From an uncultured Kineothrix sp. (GTDB taxonomy: Bacteria > Bacillota > Clostridia > Lachnospirales > Lachnospiraceae), in NCBI GenBank assembly GCA_910587275.1, contig CAJUMD010000024.1, forward strand, positions 1-36,872: 36,872 nucleotides of DNA, given 5' to 3'. Below the pieces are notes generated by a model. That model saw only the letters and a program-made list of their open reading frames with translations, did not search any database and was not told the DNA's origin. A program made the position numbers and the translations under genes. This document shows positions 15,368-23,388 of the stretch, one piece after another. Numbering within the stretch: position 1 is the stretch's first letter; each line of letters starts with the position of its first letter.

Positions 15368-15392
15368 TAAAACGATTCACTAAAACGGTTTA
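15368..15392. promoter_or_regulatory. Tandem LacI-type operators
   Basis: Two 12-base sites lie 13 bases apart: TAAAACGATTCA (15368-15379) and TAAAACGGTTTA (15381-15392). The second is a 5-of-6 palindrome with central CG, the LacI-family design; the first is a weaker copy. The second overlaps the -35 region of the LacI promoter, so autorepression by the protein at 15471 is likely. Confidence 0.6.
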
Positions 15393-15417
15393 CTATACGG
15401 ACTGCATGTGCTATAAT
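15389..15417 (+). promoter_or_regulatory. Promoter of the LacI / GH127 transcript
   Basis: TTTACT (15389-15394), a 17-base spacer and an exact TATAAT (15412-15417). The expected start is near 15424, about 47 bases before the LacI start codon. The -35 box overlaps the better of two tandem LacI-type operators. Confidence 0.7.
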
Positions 15418-15470
15418 ATCCGTTAAGGATCCACCGACCATACGGGCGGAACCGGAAAGGCGGATATGGC

Positions 15471-16502
15471 ATGGCAACCATACGGGAAATTGCAAAAGCA
15501 TGCGGTGTTTCCATTTCCACGGTATCCAATGTATTAAACAACAAATCCAACGTTGGGGAAGACACCAGGCAGAAAATACTGGATACGGCAAAGGAAATGG
15601 CCTACATTCCAAACTACATGGCAAAGAACCTGAAACTGAAAACAACCAAAACCATCGGCATCATCACGGAAGACCTGACGGTATTTAACTGTGCCGAAAT
15701 CGTTGACGGCATCCATGAATTTTTCGACGAACATGGATATACTTTCCTGCTTGGAAACTTACGGCTTTACAAAAAATATGACAATGAATTTTACCACCGG
15801 GACGTTTACAAAAAGCAGGTGGATACGGAACTGAACAAAATGAAGGCGAAGCAGGTGGACGGCATCATTTACATCGGCGCACACTGCCGGAAGATTAATT
15901 ACATTCCCCAAGGATTTCCGATTCCTTTGGTATTGGCGTACAGCTTCTGTTCCAACCCGGATATCCCTTCGGTCATTTTTGACGACGAAGAAGCCGCATA
16001 CCAGGCAACCTCCGCCCTCATTAAAAACGGGAACCGGAAAATCGGGGTGATTGCCGGGGAACTGTCCAGCCTCCATACAAAAGAGCGCATCAACGGTTAT
16101 AAACGCGCCCTGGGGGATGCCGGCATCCCGTTCCGCTGCAATCTCATACAGGAAGGCAACTGGAACAAAACGCAAAGCATATGCGCCTGCAAAACGCTGA
16201 TGGACGAAGCGGTCACTGCCATTTTCGCCATGAACGACATTATGGCAGGCGGGGTCTATGAGTTTACGGCAAGGGAAGAATTAAAAGTCGGCACGGATTT
16301 GGATTTAATCGGTTTCGACAACCGGGAAGTGGCACAGGCATACAACCCTACCCTCACTACCATAAAGCTGCCGCTGAACCGTATCGGCCGCAAAGCGGCG
16401 GAAATCATGATAAACATTCTGGAGAACGGAAGGGAAAGCATTCAAAAAAACCTGTATAAAATCAACTGCGAATTAATCATCCGTGACAGTTTGCGGAAAT
16501 AA
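15471..16502 (+). CDS. LacI-family transcriptional regulator (GH127 side)
   Basis: A 343-residue LacI/GalR regulator. Residues 1-55 are the DNA-binding part (ATIREIAKACGVSISTVSNVLNNKSNVGEDTRQKILDTAKEMAYIPN), which contacts the minor groove through the hinge. The sensor domain follows with IGIITED, VDGIIYIGAH, NGNRKIGVIAG, FAMNDIMAGG and LIGFDN, all normal. The ribosome binding site is only GGCGG-like, so expression may be low, as is usual for a repressor. It has its own promoter with tandem operators, and GH127 and GH51 genes follow on the same strand. It probably responds to a beta-arabinoside or arabinose-derived signal and controls itself, GH127, and perhaps the transporter upstream. The ligand is inferred. 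Confidence 0.93.
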   Translation: MATIREIAKACGVSISTVSNVLNNKSNVGEDTRQKILDTAKEMAYIPNYMAKNLKLKTTKTIGIITEDLTVFNCAEIVDGIHEFFDEHGYTFLLGNLRLYKKYDNEFYHRDVYKKQVDTELNKMKAKQVDGIIYIGAHCRKINYIPQGFPIPLVLAYSFCSNPDIPSVIFDDEEAAYQATSALIKNGNRKIGVIAGELSSLHTKERINGYKRALGDAGIPFRCNLIQEGNWNKTQSICACKTLMDEAVTAIFAMNDIMAGGVYEFTAREELKVGTDLDLIGFDNREVAQAYNPTLTTIKLPLNRIGRKAAEIMINILENGRESIQKNLYKINCELIIRDSLRK

Positions 16503-16621
16503 CCCAAATTCCCCGCGGGACTAATCCGGCGCCTGCAAAACGCATCTGCTGCCGGTACTGCGTCAGCGCTGCATCCGCACCCCCGCGGGAAACGAAAAGG
16601 CAGCGCAGAAACGGAGAAAAT

Positions 16622-18559
16622 ATGGAAAAACTGGAACTTCTTCCACTGAAGGACATAAGGCTGGACGATTCCTTTTGGAACAAATACACCCGCCTGGTCA
16701 CAAAAGAGATCATCCCCTACCAATGGGAAACATTAAACGACCGGATACCGGACGCGGAACCGAGCCACTGCATCTCCAATTTCCAAGTGGCCGCCGGTTT
16801 AAAGGAAGGAACCTTTGAGGGTGCGGTATTCCAGGATACGGATGTGGCAAAATGGCTGGAAGCCGTAGCCTATTCCCTTTCCTATGAACCGGATGCCGCC
16901 CTGGAACAAACTGCGGACGAAGTCATTGAACTTATCGGCAAAGCCCAACAGCCCGACGGCTATATCAACACCCATTTTACCATCCTCGCACCGGAACACC
17001 GCTGGGCAAACCTGCGGGAAGGACATGAACTGTATACCGCCGGACATCTGTTGGAAGCGGCGGTGGCTTATTACAAAGTAACAGGCAAAGACAGATTCCT
17101 GAATATCATGCGCCGCTTTGCGGATTTAATCTGCGATGTCTTTCACCGGGAAAAATACAGCCGCGCCGTACCCGGACATCAGGAAGTGGAAATCGGACTG
17201 ATTAAATTGGCGGAAGTAACCGGCGACCGCAAATACATGGACATGGCAAAGGATTTCATTGACCGGCGGGGCTGCGAACCCAATTATCTCGTCACCGAAC
17301 ATGAAAATCCGCTTTGGATTGACATTTTTAAGGACGTAAAGCCCTTCCTTCCCGCCTACTCCCAATGTCATAAACCGGTACGGGAACAGGACACCGCCGA
17401 AGGGCATTCGGTCCGGGCGACCTATATGTACTGCGCCATGGCGGATTTGGCGGCGGCATACGATGACAAGGAACTTTTGGATGCCTGCAAACGTCTTTGG
17501 GACAACATCGTGGAAAAACGCATGTATATCACCGGCGGCATCGGCAGTTCCGGTGCCTATGAACGGTTTACCACGGACTATGACCTGCCCAACGACTGCA
17601 ATTATTCCGAAAGCTGCGCTTCCATCGGTTTGGCGCTGTTTAGCCGCCGCATGGCACAGATTACCAAAGAAGGCAAATACATCGATGCCATGGAACGGGC
17701 ACTGTACAATACCGTATTGGCAGGCATTGCCATGGACGGAAAAAGTTTCTTCTATGTCAACCCCTTGGAAGTTTGGCCGGACAACTGTTTAGCGCACACC
17801 TCCATGGAACATGTGAAACCAATCCGTCAAAAATGGTTTGGCGTTGCCTGCTGTCCGCCCAACATCGCAAGAACCCTTGCCAGCTTAGGGGAGTACGTTT
17901 ATTTCCGGAAAGGGGACAGTCTTTGGGTCAATATGTATCTTTCTGGAGAAACGGTTCTGCAGACGGAAGACGGCAGAACCACTGTTACGCAAAAAACACG
18001 TTTTCCTTTTGAGGGAAAAATAGAGCTTCATATTTCCTCCGACACCGGACACCCCATCCAATTGGCACTGCATGTTCCCGCTTACGCGGAAGGTTTTACC
18101 GTTACGGAAGGGGAAAAGGAAATACCGGTACAGATGAAGGACGGCTACGCCTACCTGACCGGCGGTTTTACCTGCACAGACCTTACCGTTACGTTCGCCA
18201 TGCCCGCCCGCATCGTCTACGCCAACCCTAACGTCCGCGCGGATGCAGGAAAAGCCGCCATTGTAAAGGGTCCTTTGGTTTACTGTCTGGAGGAAGCGGA
18301 TAACGGAAACCGGCTGGCGGGAATTTACCTCGACACCGCACAGCCCCTGGAAGAATCCTACACGGATTCCCTTTTCGGAGGAACCTGTATCATAAAGGCA
18401 AAAGGAAAGAAAATATCGGAAACCGGCTGGGACGGACATACGCTTTATGCGCCAAAGCCCCCTGTACTGGAAGATACGGATTTGAAATTCATCCCCTACT
18501 GCTACTGGGACAACCGGGGCGGCGGTGAAATGTCCGTATGGGTAAAACACCTGACCTGA
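16622..18559 (+). CDS. GH127 beta-L-arabinofuranosidase (HypBA1-like)
   Basis: A 645-residue enzyme of GH127, which removes beta-L-arabinofuranose, known from hydroxyproline-linked and other plant beta-arabinosides (HypBA1 of Bifidobacterium longum). The unusual cysteine nucleophile is present: Cys410 in GVACCPPNIAR corresponds to HypBA1 Cys417. The zinc ligands would be Glu330 and Cys332 (YSESCAS) and Cys411, and Glu314 (GAYERF) fits the acid/base position. The alpha/alpha-barrel (about 1-430) is followed by beta-sandwich domains. No signal peptide. The ATG has GGAG upstream. The 119 bases between the LacI gene and this gene hold a GC-rich pair of CCCGCGGG motifs (near 16512 and 16582). It is co-directional with the LacI gene and GH51 copy 3. 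Confidence 0.93.
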   Translation: MEKLELLPLKDIRLDDSFWNKYTRLVTKEIIPYQWETLNDRIPDAEPSHCISNFQVAAGLKEGTFEGAVFQDTDVAKWLEAVAYSLSYEPDAALEQTADEVIELIGKAQQPDGYINTHFTILAPEHRWANLREGHELYTAGHLLEAAVAYYKVTGKDRFLNIMRRFADLICDVFHREKYSRAVPGHQEVEIGLIKLAEVTGDRKYMDMAKDFIDRRGCEPNYLVTEHENPLWIDIFKDVKPFLPAYSQCHKPVREQDTAEGHSVRATYMYCAMADLAAAYDDKELLDACKRLWDNIVEKRMYITGGIGSSGAYERFTTDYDLPNDCNYSESCASIGLALFSRRMAQITKEGKYIDAMERALYNTVLAGIAMDGKSFFYVNPLEVWPDNCLAHTSMEHVKPIRQKWFGVACCPPNIARTLASLGEYVYFRKGDSLWVNMYLSGETVLQTEDGRTTVTQKTRFPFEGKIELHISSDTGHPIQLALHVPAYAEGFTVTEGEKEIPVQMKDGYAYLTGGFTCTDLTVTFAMPARIVYANPNVRADAGKAAIVKGPLVYCLEEADNGNRLAGIYLDTAQPLEESYTDSLFGGTCIIKAKGKKISETGWDGHTLYAPKPPVLEDTDLKFIPYCYWDNRGGGEMSVWVKHLT

Positions 18560-18569
18560 CCGCCGGCTA

Positions 18570-18602
18570 TTGCATCAAATATTTTATATTATCTAAAATA
18601 TT
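18570..18602 (+). promoter_or_regulatory. Operator-overlapped promoter of GH51 copy 3
   Basis: A perfect 9-bp inverted repeat, AATATTTTA (18578-18586) and TAAAATATT (18594-18602), with a 7-base spacer TATTATC. TTGCAT at 18570-18575 and TAAAAT at 18594-18599 are a plausible promoter with an 18-base spacer. In reverse complement the site is nearly the same as the one just downstream of the ArsR promoter at 21338-21361. Confidence 0.65.
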
Positions 18603-18644
18603 AAATCAAAACCAAACATTTAAAACACAAGGAGGAAACAAACA

Positions 18645-20159
18645 ATGGCAAAAGCAAAAATGATTGTGGACAAAGATTTCAGAATTGCGGAAGTGGACAA
18701 AAGGGTATACGGCTCCTTTATCGAGCATTTAGGCCGTGCCGTATACAACGGCATCTACCAGCCCGGACATCCTGCTGCCGACGAAGACGGCTTCCGCAGG
18801 GATGTACTGGAACTGGTCAAAGAACTGGATGTACCGATTATCCGTTATCCCGGCGGCAACTTTGTCTCCAACTTTTACTGGGAAGACAGCGTAGGACCCA
18901 AAAACGAAAGGAAACCCCGTCTGGATTTGGCTTGGCGTACTTTGGAAACCAATGAATTCGGTCTTGGGGAATTTGCCAAATGGTCAAAGAAAGCCGGTTC
19001 GGACATCATGATGGCGGTTAACCTGGGCACACGCGGCATATCGGATGCACTGAACCTTCTGGAATACTGCAACCTCGACACCAACAGCTATTACAGCAAT
19101 TTAAGGAAAAGCCACGGCGTAAAAGAACCCTACAACATCAAAACATGGTGCCTGGGCAACGAAATGGACGGCCCCTGGCAGATGGGACACAAAACTGCAG
19201 TGGAATACGGCAGGCTGGCAGCGGAAACGGCAAAAGCCATGAAAACCATGGACGATTCCATTGAACTGGTTTCCTGCGGCAGCTCCAACGTGGAAATGCC
19301 CACCTTCCCCGAATGGGAAGCCGCTACTTTAGAAGAAACCTACGAATACGTGGATTACATCTCCCTCCACAACTACTACGGCAACGCCGAAAACGACACG
19401 GAAGACTTTTTCGCAAAAACCCAGGACCTGGAACGTTTTATCCACACCGTAATCGCCACCTGTGACTACGTAAAAGCAAAAAAACGCAGTAAAAAAACCC
19501 TGAACTTAAGTTTCGATGAATGGAACATATGGTTCCACGCGATGCAGAGCGACAATGAAGAAATGCAGAAACGTCCCTGGCAGATTGCTCCCCACTTACT
19601 GGAAGACATTTATGATTTTGAAGACGCCATCCTCGTGGGACTGATTCTGATTACCTTTTTGCAACATGCAGACAGACTGAAAATGGCATGTCTGGCACAG
19701 TTAGTCAACGTAATCGCACCCATTATGACCGAAAACGACGGCGGCGCATGGAAACAGACCATTTACTACCCCTTCCTCCATGCCTCCAAATTCGGACGCG
19801 GCACCGCACTGCGCTGCGTAACCAATTCCACCATGCACGACAGCAAAAAACATGCCAACGTCACCGACGTGGAATCCGTTGCCGTATACAATGAAGAAAA
19901 AGAAGAAGTAACCATTTTTGCCGTAAACCGCAGCGTCAGGGAAGACGCCCATTTTGAAGCGGATGTAAGATGCTTTGAAGGCTACCATGTCATCGAATAT
20001 TTAGCACTGGAACACGACGACATGAAAGTAACCAACTCCATAACCGGAGAAAAAGTAACACCCCACAGCAAATCCGAATACGAACTAAAAGACGGCATTT
20101 TCACCACCAACATGAAAAAATGCTCCTGGAACGTAATCCGCTTAGGCAAAACCGTTTAA
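18645..20159 (+). CDS. GH51 alpha-L-arabinofuranosidase (copy 3)
   Basis: A 504-residue intracellular GH51 enzyme with a very strong AGGAGG before its ATG. Marks: VYGSFIEHLGRAVYNGIYQPGH at the N-terminus, RYPGGNFVSNFYWEDSVGP, acid/base Glu173 in CLGNEMDG and nucleophile Glu292 in SFDEWNIW. It is of the same subtype as the copy at 1622 and is alignable with it end to end by eye, so the two are probably paralogues. It has its own promoter region with an AT-rich palindrome, shared with the ArsR-type gene that converges on it. It follows GH127 by 85 bases and ends before a strong terminator. It likely completes breakdown of imported arabino-oligosaccharides. Confidence 0.95.
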   Translation: MAKAKMIVDKDFRIAEVDKRVYGSFIEHLGRAVYNGIYQPGHPAADEDGFRRDVLELVKELDVPIIRYPGGNFVSNFYWEDSVGPKNERKPRLDLAWRTLETNEFGLGEFAKWSKKAGSDIMMAVNLGTRGISDALNLLEYCNLDTNSYYSNLRKSHGVKEPYNIKTWCLGNEMDGPWQMGHKTAVEYGRLAAETAKAMKTMDDSIELVSCGSSNVEMPTFPEWEAATLEETYEYVDYISLHNYYGNAENDTEDFFAKTQDLERFIHTVIATCDYVKAKKRSKKTLNLSFDEWNIWFHAMQSDNEEMQKRPWQIAPHLLEDIYDFEDAILVGLILITFLQHADRLKMACLAQLVNVIAPIMTENDGGAWKQTIYYPFLHASKFGRGTALRCVTNSTMHDSKKHANVTDVESVAVYNEEKEEVTIFAVNRSVREDAHFEADVRCFEGYHVIEYLALEHDDMKVTNSITGEKVTPHSKSEYELKDGIFTTNMKKCSWNVIRLGKTV

Positions 20160-20224
20160 AAAACCATCTCCCAATCACACACCGGACACCCACTGCTTTT
20201 CCGGACGCCCAGTGTATGATAACA

Positions 20225-20260
20225 AAAAAAGCAAAAGGCAAAACTGCCTTTTGCTTTTTT
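20225..20260. terminator. Bidirectional intrinsic terminator
   Basis: A perfect 16-bp stem (20225-20240 with 20245-20260) with an AAAC loop, A6 at the left base and T6 at the right. It lies between the GH51 gene (plus) and the ArsR-type gene (minus), which converge, and can end both transcripts. Confidence 0.9.
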
Positions 20261-20305
20261 ATTATAAAACCAAACATACAAATCACACATAACCGCACCC
20301 AGCAA

Positions 20306-20365
20306 GGGAAGGAATTTTTGGGCAGTCCCGGCAGCGCCTCCCGCCAAAAAATTCCTTCCCATGCG
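20306..20365 (-). repeat. Dispersed GC-rich repeat, copy B
   Basis: On the minus strand: GCATGGGAAGG, a T-run, GGCGGGAGGCGCTGCCGGGACTGCC, then AAAAATTCCTTCCC. The ends form a 16-bp stem with one bulged base (20306-20321 with 20344-20360). Its first half has the same block order as copies A (96-160) and C (23435-23483). It lies 17 bases beyond the ArsR-type gene stop, so it may also act as that gene's terminator-like 3-prime structure. Confidence 0.6.
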
Positions 20366-20382
20366 TCCGCGTCCTCCTCCAC

Positions 20383-21318
20383 TCATCCATTCTTGGGCAT
20401 CTCCGCAATCGGACTATAATTAATCCTCACCGTAATATCCTGGTTATAATTCCCAAACGTCTTACCGAAAACCGTCAGACCGCCCACATGCTCCGCGTCC
20501 TCCTCCACTTCCAGCTTAAACTTAATCGTACTGCGGAAGTCAAAATCAAAATCCCCGATACTTACCTCCGAAACCTTTAAGCCGTCAATAAAAGTCCCTT
20601 TCCGGTTAATTACCAGTATCTTGAGCAGACCGTACTGGTTCCAGTTCGGATACCACCAGTCCGGCGTAAAGATTCCCTTTATGTTCCCAAAATCGCCGGG
20701 GCTGGTCCATACCGCCACTTTTTTATCATTAATCCGAAACGAAATATCCGAAGGCCAGACATCATTGACACCCGGCGCTTCCGAGCCGATTTCCAAAGAA
20801 ATCGTAATTTGGTCTATTTTCTGCCCGAAAGGAATAAAATTCGGGATAACATATTCCACATATCCCCTCGTAAACCAGAGAATATCCGCATTGTACCTGT
20901 CCGGATGGGCAAAATAGCGGGTGTCGTCCACTTCTCCGATAATCGCCGTGTTTGATGCCAAACCGCAGGTGGGAAGCACTTCATAATCCGAAAAATGCCC
21001 CACCTTTAAATCCGTCTGGTACACATTTTTAAAGTCTTCCTGCGCATCCAGTTCAATCAGGATTTTATCCAACCGCACCGAACATTTCTTTTGGTTGCCG
21101 TGTCCCGCAGATTCATTGGTAACAATAATCAGACCGCAGTCTTCCAATTTCTTGATATGGCTTGTCAGCGCGCCATTGGTAATATTCAGTTTACCGGCAA
21201 GCTCGTTCATGTTCATTCCGTTGTTTTCCAAAAGGAGCTTAATAATTTCAATCCGGACTTCAGAGCCCAATGCCTTAAAAATATCCAGTCCTTCGTCCAG
21301 TGACTTAATATGTAGCAT
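20383..21318 (-). CDS. ArsR-type winged-helix regulator with C-terminal beta-rich sensor domain
   Basis: A 311-residue regulator. Residues about 5-95 are an ArsR-like winged helix (GLDIFKALGSEVRIEIIKLLLENNGMNMNELAGKLNITNGALTSHIKKLEDCGLI). There are no metal-binding cysteine patterns of the classic metal sensors. Residues about 110-311 are rich in aromatic and beta-strand-like segments (DILWFTRGYVEYVIPNF, KIDQITISLEIGSEAPGVNDVWPSDISFRIND, GIFTPDWWYPNWNQYGLLKILVINRKGTFIDGL) and look like a beta-sandwich ligand domain; I do not recognise it by name. GGGAGA precedes the ATG. It has a TTGACT-16-TATAAT promoter with an operator right after the start point. The same operator occurs at the GH51 gene at 18645, so an arabinoside-sensing repressor is the best guess. 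Confidence 0.82.
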   Translation of the reverse strand: MLHIKSLDEGLDIFKALGSEVRIEIIKLLLENNGMNMNELAGKLNITNGALTSHIKKLEDCGLIIVTNESAGHGNQKKCSVRLDKILIELDAQEDFKNVYQTDLKVGHFSDYEVLPTCGLASNTAIIGEVDDTRYFAHPDRYNADILWFTRGYVEYVIPNFIPFGQKIDQITISLEIGSEAPGVNDVWPSDISFRINDKKVAVWTSPGDFGNIKGIFTPDWWYPNWNQYGLLKILVINRKGTFIDGLKVSEVSIGDFDFDFRSTIKFKLEVEEDAEHVGGLTVFGKTFGNYNQDITVRINYSPIAEMPKNG

Positions 21319-21337
21319 CTCATTCTCCCTAATGTAT

Positions 21338-21361
21338 ATATTTTAGATATTATTAAAATAT
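21338..21361. promoter_or_regulatory. Autoregulatory operator of the ArsR-type gene
   Basis: ATATTTTA (21338-21345) and TAAAATAT (21354-21361) are an 8-bp inverted repeat with spacer GATATTAT. It starts just downstream of the predicted start point of the ArsR promoter. It differs from the reverse complement of the site at 18578-18602 by little more than one base of spacer. Confidence 0.65.
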
Positions 21362-21371
21362 TCTATGATTC

Positions 21372-21399
21372 ATTATATCATTTTAGGGAAAATAGTCAA
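21372..21399 (-). promoter_or_regulatory. Promoter of the ArsR-type gene
   Basis: On the minus strand, TTGACT (21394-21399), a 16-base spacer and an exact TATAAT (21372-21377). Transcription would start near 21365, inside or at the edge of the operator at 21338-21361, an arrangement suited to autorepression. Confidence 0.75.
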
Positions 21400-21419
21400 T
21401 CTTTTTATCCTTAAATGCG

Positions 21420-23273
21420 TTATTCCACCACGACCAAATAACTGCTGACCGCATACACCACCTGTCCCTGATACTCCAACCGTGACCAGCCGGTATTGGG
21501 ATTGATTCCAGTCCTCGTCACCACATCCCCGTTCTTTATGGTGGCAACCACCGTACCGTCATTCTGTGTACCCGGCTCGCTGCGGAGGTTACATTCGATT
21601 TTCGGCGTTACGGATTCATTTACCTCCGTGTAAACGGAAGTATCCGGCTCCGTCTGTACATAACCCATGTCCGTAGTCAGATAACTGCTGATGGCATACA
21701 AGGTCTGACCGTTATATTCCACCTGGGACCAGCCGTTATTCCCCACACCCGTACGCGTTACCGTCTCCCCATTGTGCAGAACCGCCACAATGGTATCCTC
21801 CCTGGCAGAGCTTGCCTCGCTCCTTAAATTCGTCACGTTCTTTGCCGTTACCGCCTCGTTTACAGGCTGGTAAACCGAATCGGGCGCCGTTACCGTTTCC
21901 TGCGGATGATAATCCAAATCCGTGGTCAGGTAACTGCTGACCGCATACACTTTCTGACCGTTGTATTCCAAACGCGACCAACCGTTGCCGGATATGCCCG
22001 TCCGCACTGCCGTTTCCCCGTTCTGCAGTTTTCCCACCACCGTGGAAACATCCGCCGTACTCGGAACGCTGCGCAGGTTCGTTTCTATTTTTGCCGTCAC
22101 CGTCTCCTGCACTTCCGTCATATCCAACAAGGCTTCGGGATCGGCTTCCACCATTTCATAAGGCGTATCATCCACCGCTTCCGCCGTTTGGCTGTAACTG
22201 AAATATGCCACGTTCATATCCACGCCTTTTCCGATACCCGGCACGGTTCCCTGACTGGTATACTGCCACATTTGGTGGGTTCCGGTATAACCGGAAGCTG
22301 CCGTCTGCGGATAAGGGACATCCGGATATTGGGATACCCATATTTTATACTTTGCCGTAAGCCGGTCCGTATCCCACAGGCTGTTACCCTCCATCTCATT
22401 CTTCGATGCATAAAACATGGGCGTGTATCCCTTTTCCTGTACATAGTCCAAAAAGGCAGCCGCACAGTCGCTGCGGAGCGCCTGCCCCATTCCGTACTGC
22501 CTGCTCTCCGGGGACTGGAACCCTTCGCAGTTATATGCCACCGGATAGGTAATCGGATACTGTGCGATAAACCCGCAGACCCATGCGGCTTCCTCCCGCG
22601 CTTCTTCCTGTGTCACCGCCGTGGAGAAGAAATACACGCCCAGCTTGATACCCGCTTCCTTTGCCTGCTGCATATTGTACTTTGCCAGCGGGTCTTCCAT
22701 AATGATTCCCGTTTTCTGCGTCCGGTAACCGATACGGATCATGGCAAACTCCACCCCGGCATCCGCTGCCTGCTGCCAATCAATCTTTCCCTGCCATTTC
22801 GCCACGTCTACCCCGTAAGACACTTCCCCCGTCTCATCGGCTCCCTTTAATACGGCATGAATATCCGCCTGTGCCCCTGCACGGTCCCCGTTCATCCCCT
22901 CTGCTTCCTGCGGGTCTTCCGCATCATCCATCCCCGCTATTTCCGCAGCCATGGGCATTCCGGTATGATTATCCCCTTCTTTTTTTCCGGTTCCATCCCC
23001 AATACCGCTTCCGCTTTCTATTTCCTCCCCCTTCCCATCCGTTCCCGCCCTGCCGTCTTCCATATCTTCCGCTTTCCATTCTTCCCCTTCGTTCTCCTCC
23101 CCTATTTCCACAACGACAATTTCCTGCCGCGCGTCCGCCTGCCCCGCATCCCCATCCTTTTCCGGCACAAGCAACTTCAGCAGACACACCGCCGCCGCAA
23201 TGCCGGCTACCGTTATTCCTGCCGTTATGACCACTCTTATCCTTCCATTCCCGCTCTCATTGTTTCTTTGCAT
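21420..23273 (-). CDS. GH25 lysozyme-type muramidase with three SH3 repeats
   Basis: A 617-residue secreted or membrane-anchored peptidoglycan hydrolase. It starts with a basic N-terminus and one hydrophobic segment (about 12-36), a signal anchor or signal peptide, then an acidic Glu/Gly/Asp-rich linker (about 37-145). The GH25 domain is about 150-365 (VSYGVDVAKWQGKIDW, AMIRIGYRT, GVYFFSTAV, IWVSQYP, QMWQYTSQGTVPGIGKGVDMN). Candidate active-site residues are Asp156, Glu250 and Asp352; the usual DxE strand reads YNCEG, so the Asp two residues before the catalytic Glu is replaced by Asn. Three bacterial SH3 repeats follow (about 395-470, 480-545, 550-617), each with NLRS and a GW(S)xx(E)YNG/YQG-type core, for wall binding. 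AGGAGG precedes the ATG. Stands alone. Confidence 0.92.
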   Translation of the reverse strand: MQRNNESGNGRIRVVITAGITVAGIAAAVCLLKLLVPEKDGDAGQADARQEIVVVEIGEENEGEEWKAEDMEDGRAGTDGKGEEIESGSGIGDGTGKKEGDNHTGMPMAAEIAGMDDAEDPQEAEGMNGDRAGAQADIHAVLKGADETGEVSYGVDVAKWQGKIDWQQAADAGVEFAMIRIGYRTQKTGIIMEDPLAKYNMQQAKEAGIKLGVYFFSTAVTQEEAREEAAWVCGFIAQYPITYPVAYNCEGFQSPESRQYGMGQALRSDCAAAFLDYVQEKGYTPMFYASKNEMEGNSLWDTDRLTAKYKIWVSQYPDVPYPQTAASGYTGTHQMWQYTSQGTVPGIGKGVDMNVAYFSYSQTAEAVDDTPYEMVEADPEALLDMTEVQETVTAKIETNLRSVPSTADVSTVVGKLQNGETAVRTGISGNGWSRLEYNGQKVYAVSSYLTTDLDYHPQETVTAPDSVYQPVNEAVTAKNVTNLRSEASSAREDTIVAVLHNGETVTRTGVGNNGWSQVEYNGQTLYAISSYLTTDMGYVQTEPDTSVYTEVNESVTPKIECNLRSEPGTQNDGTVVATIKNGDVVTRTGINPNTGWSRLEYQGQVVYAVSSYLVVVE

Positions 23274-23388
23274 TTTCTCCTCCTATATCCTGCCGGAATA
23301 TAATCCTTTACCTTTAATTCTTACATAAGTAATATTATATAACCCTTTTCGGTTTTTGTATAGAACTAATCTTTATTCTAACACTTTT

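Noticed and set aside
16510..16600. GC-rich stretch with two CCCGCGGG motifs between LacI and GH127 genes
   Set aside because: The motif is self-complementary, so the pairing is not informative. There is no T-tract, and no regulatory assignment can be supported.
21906..22850. 314-codon plus-strand ORF antisense to GH25
   Set aside because: Shadow of a gene with biased codon use; the product is Arg/His/Phe-rich with no domain, while the other strand is a clear GH25-SH3 protein.
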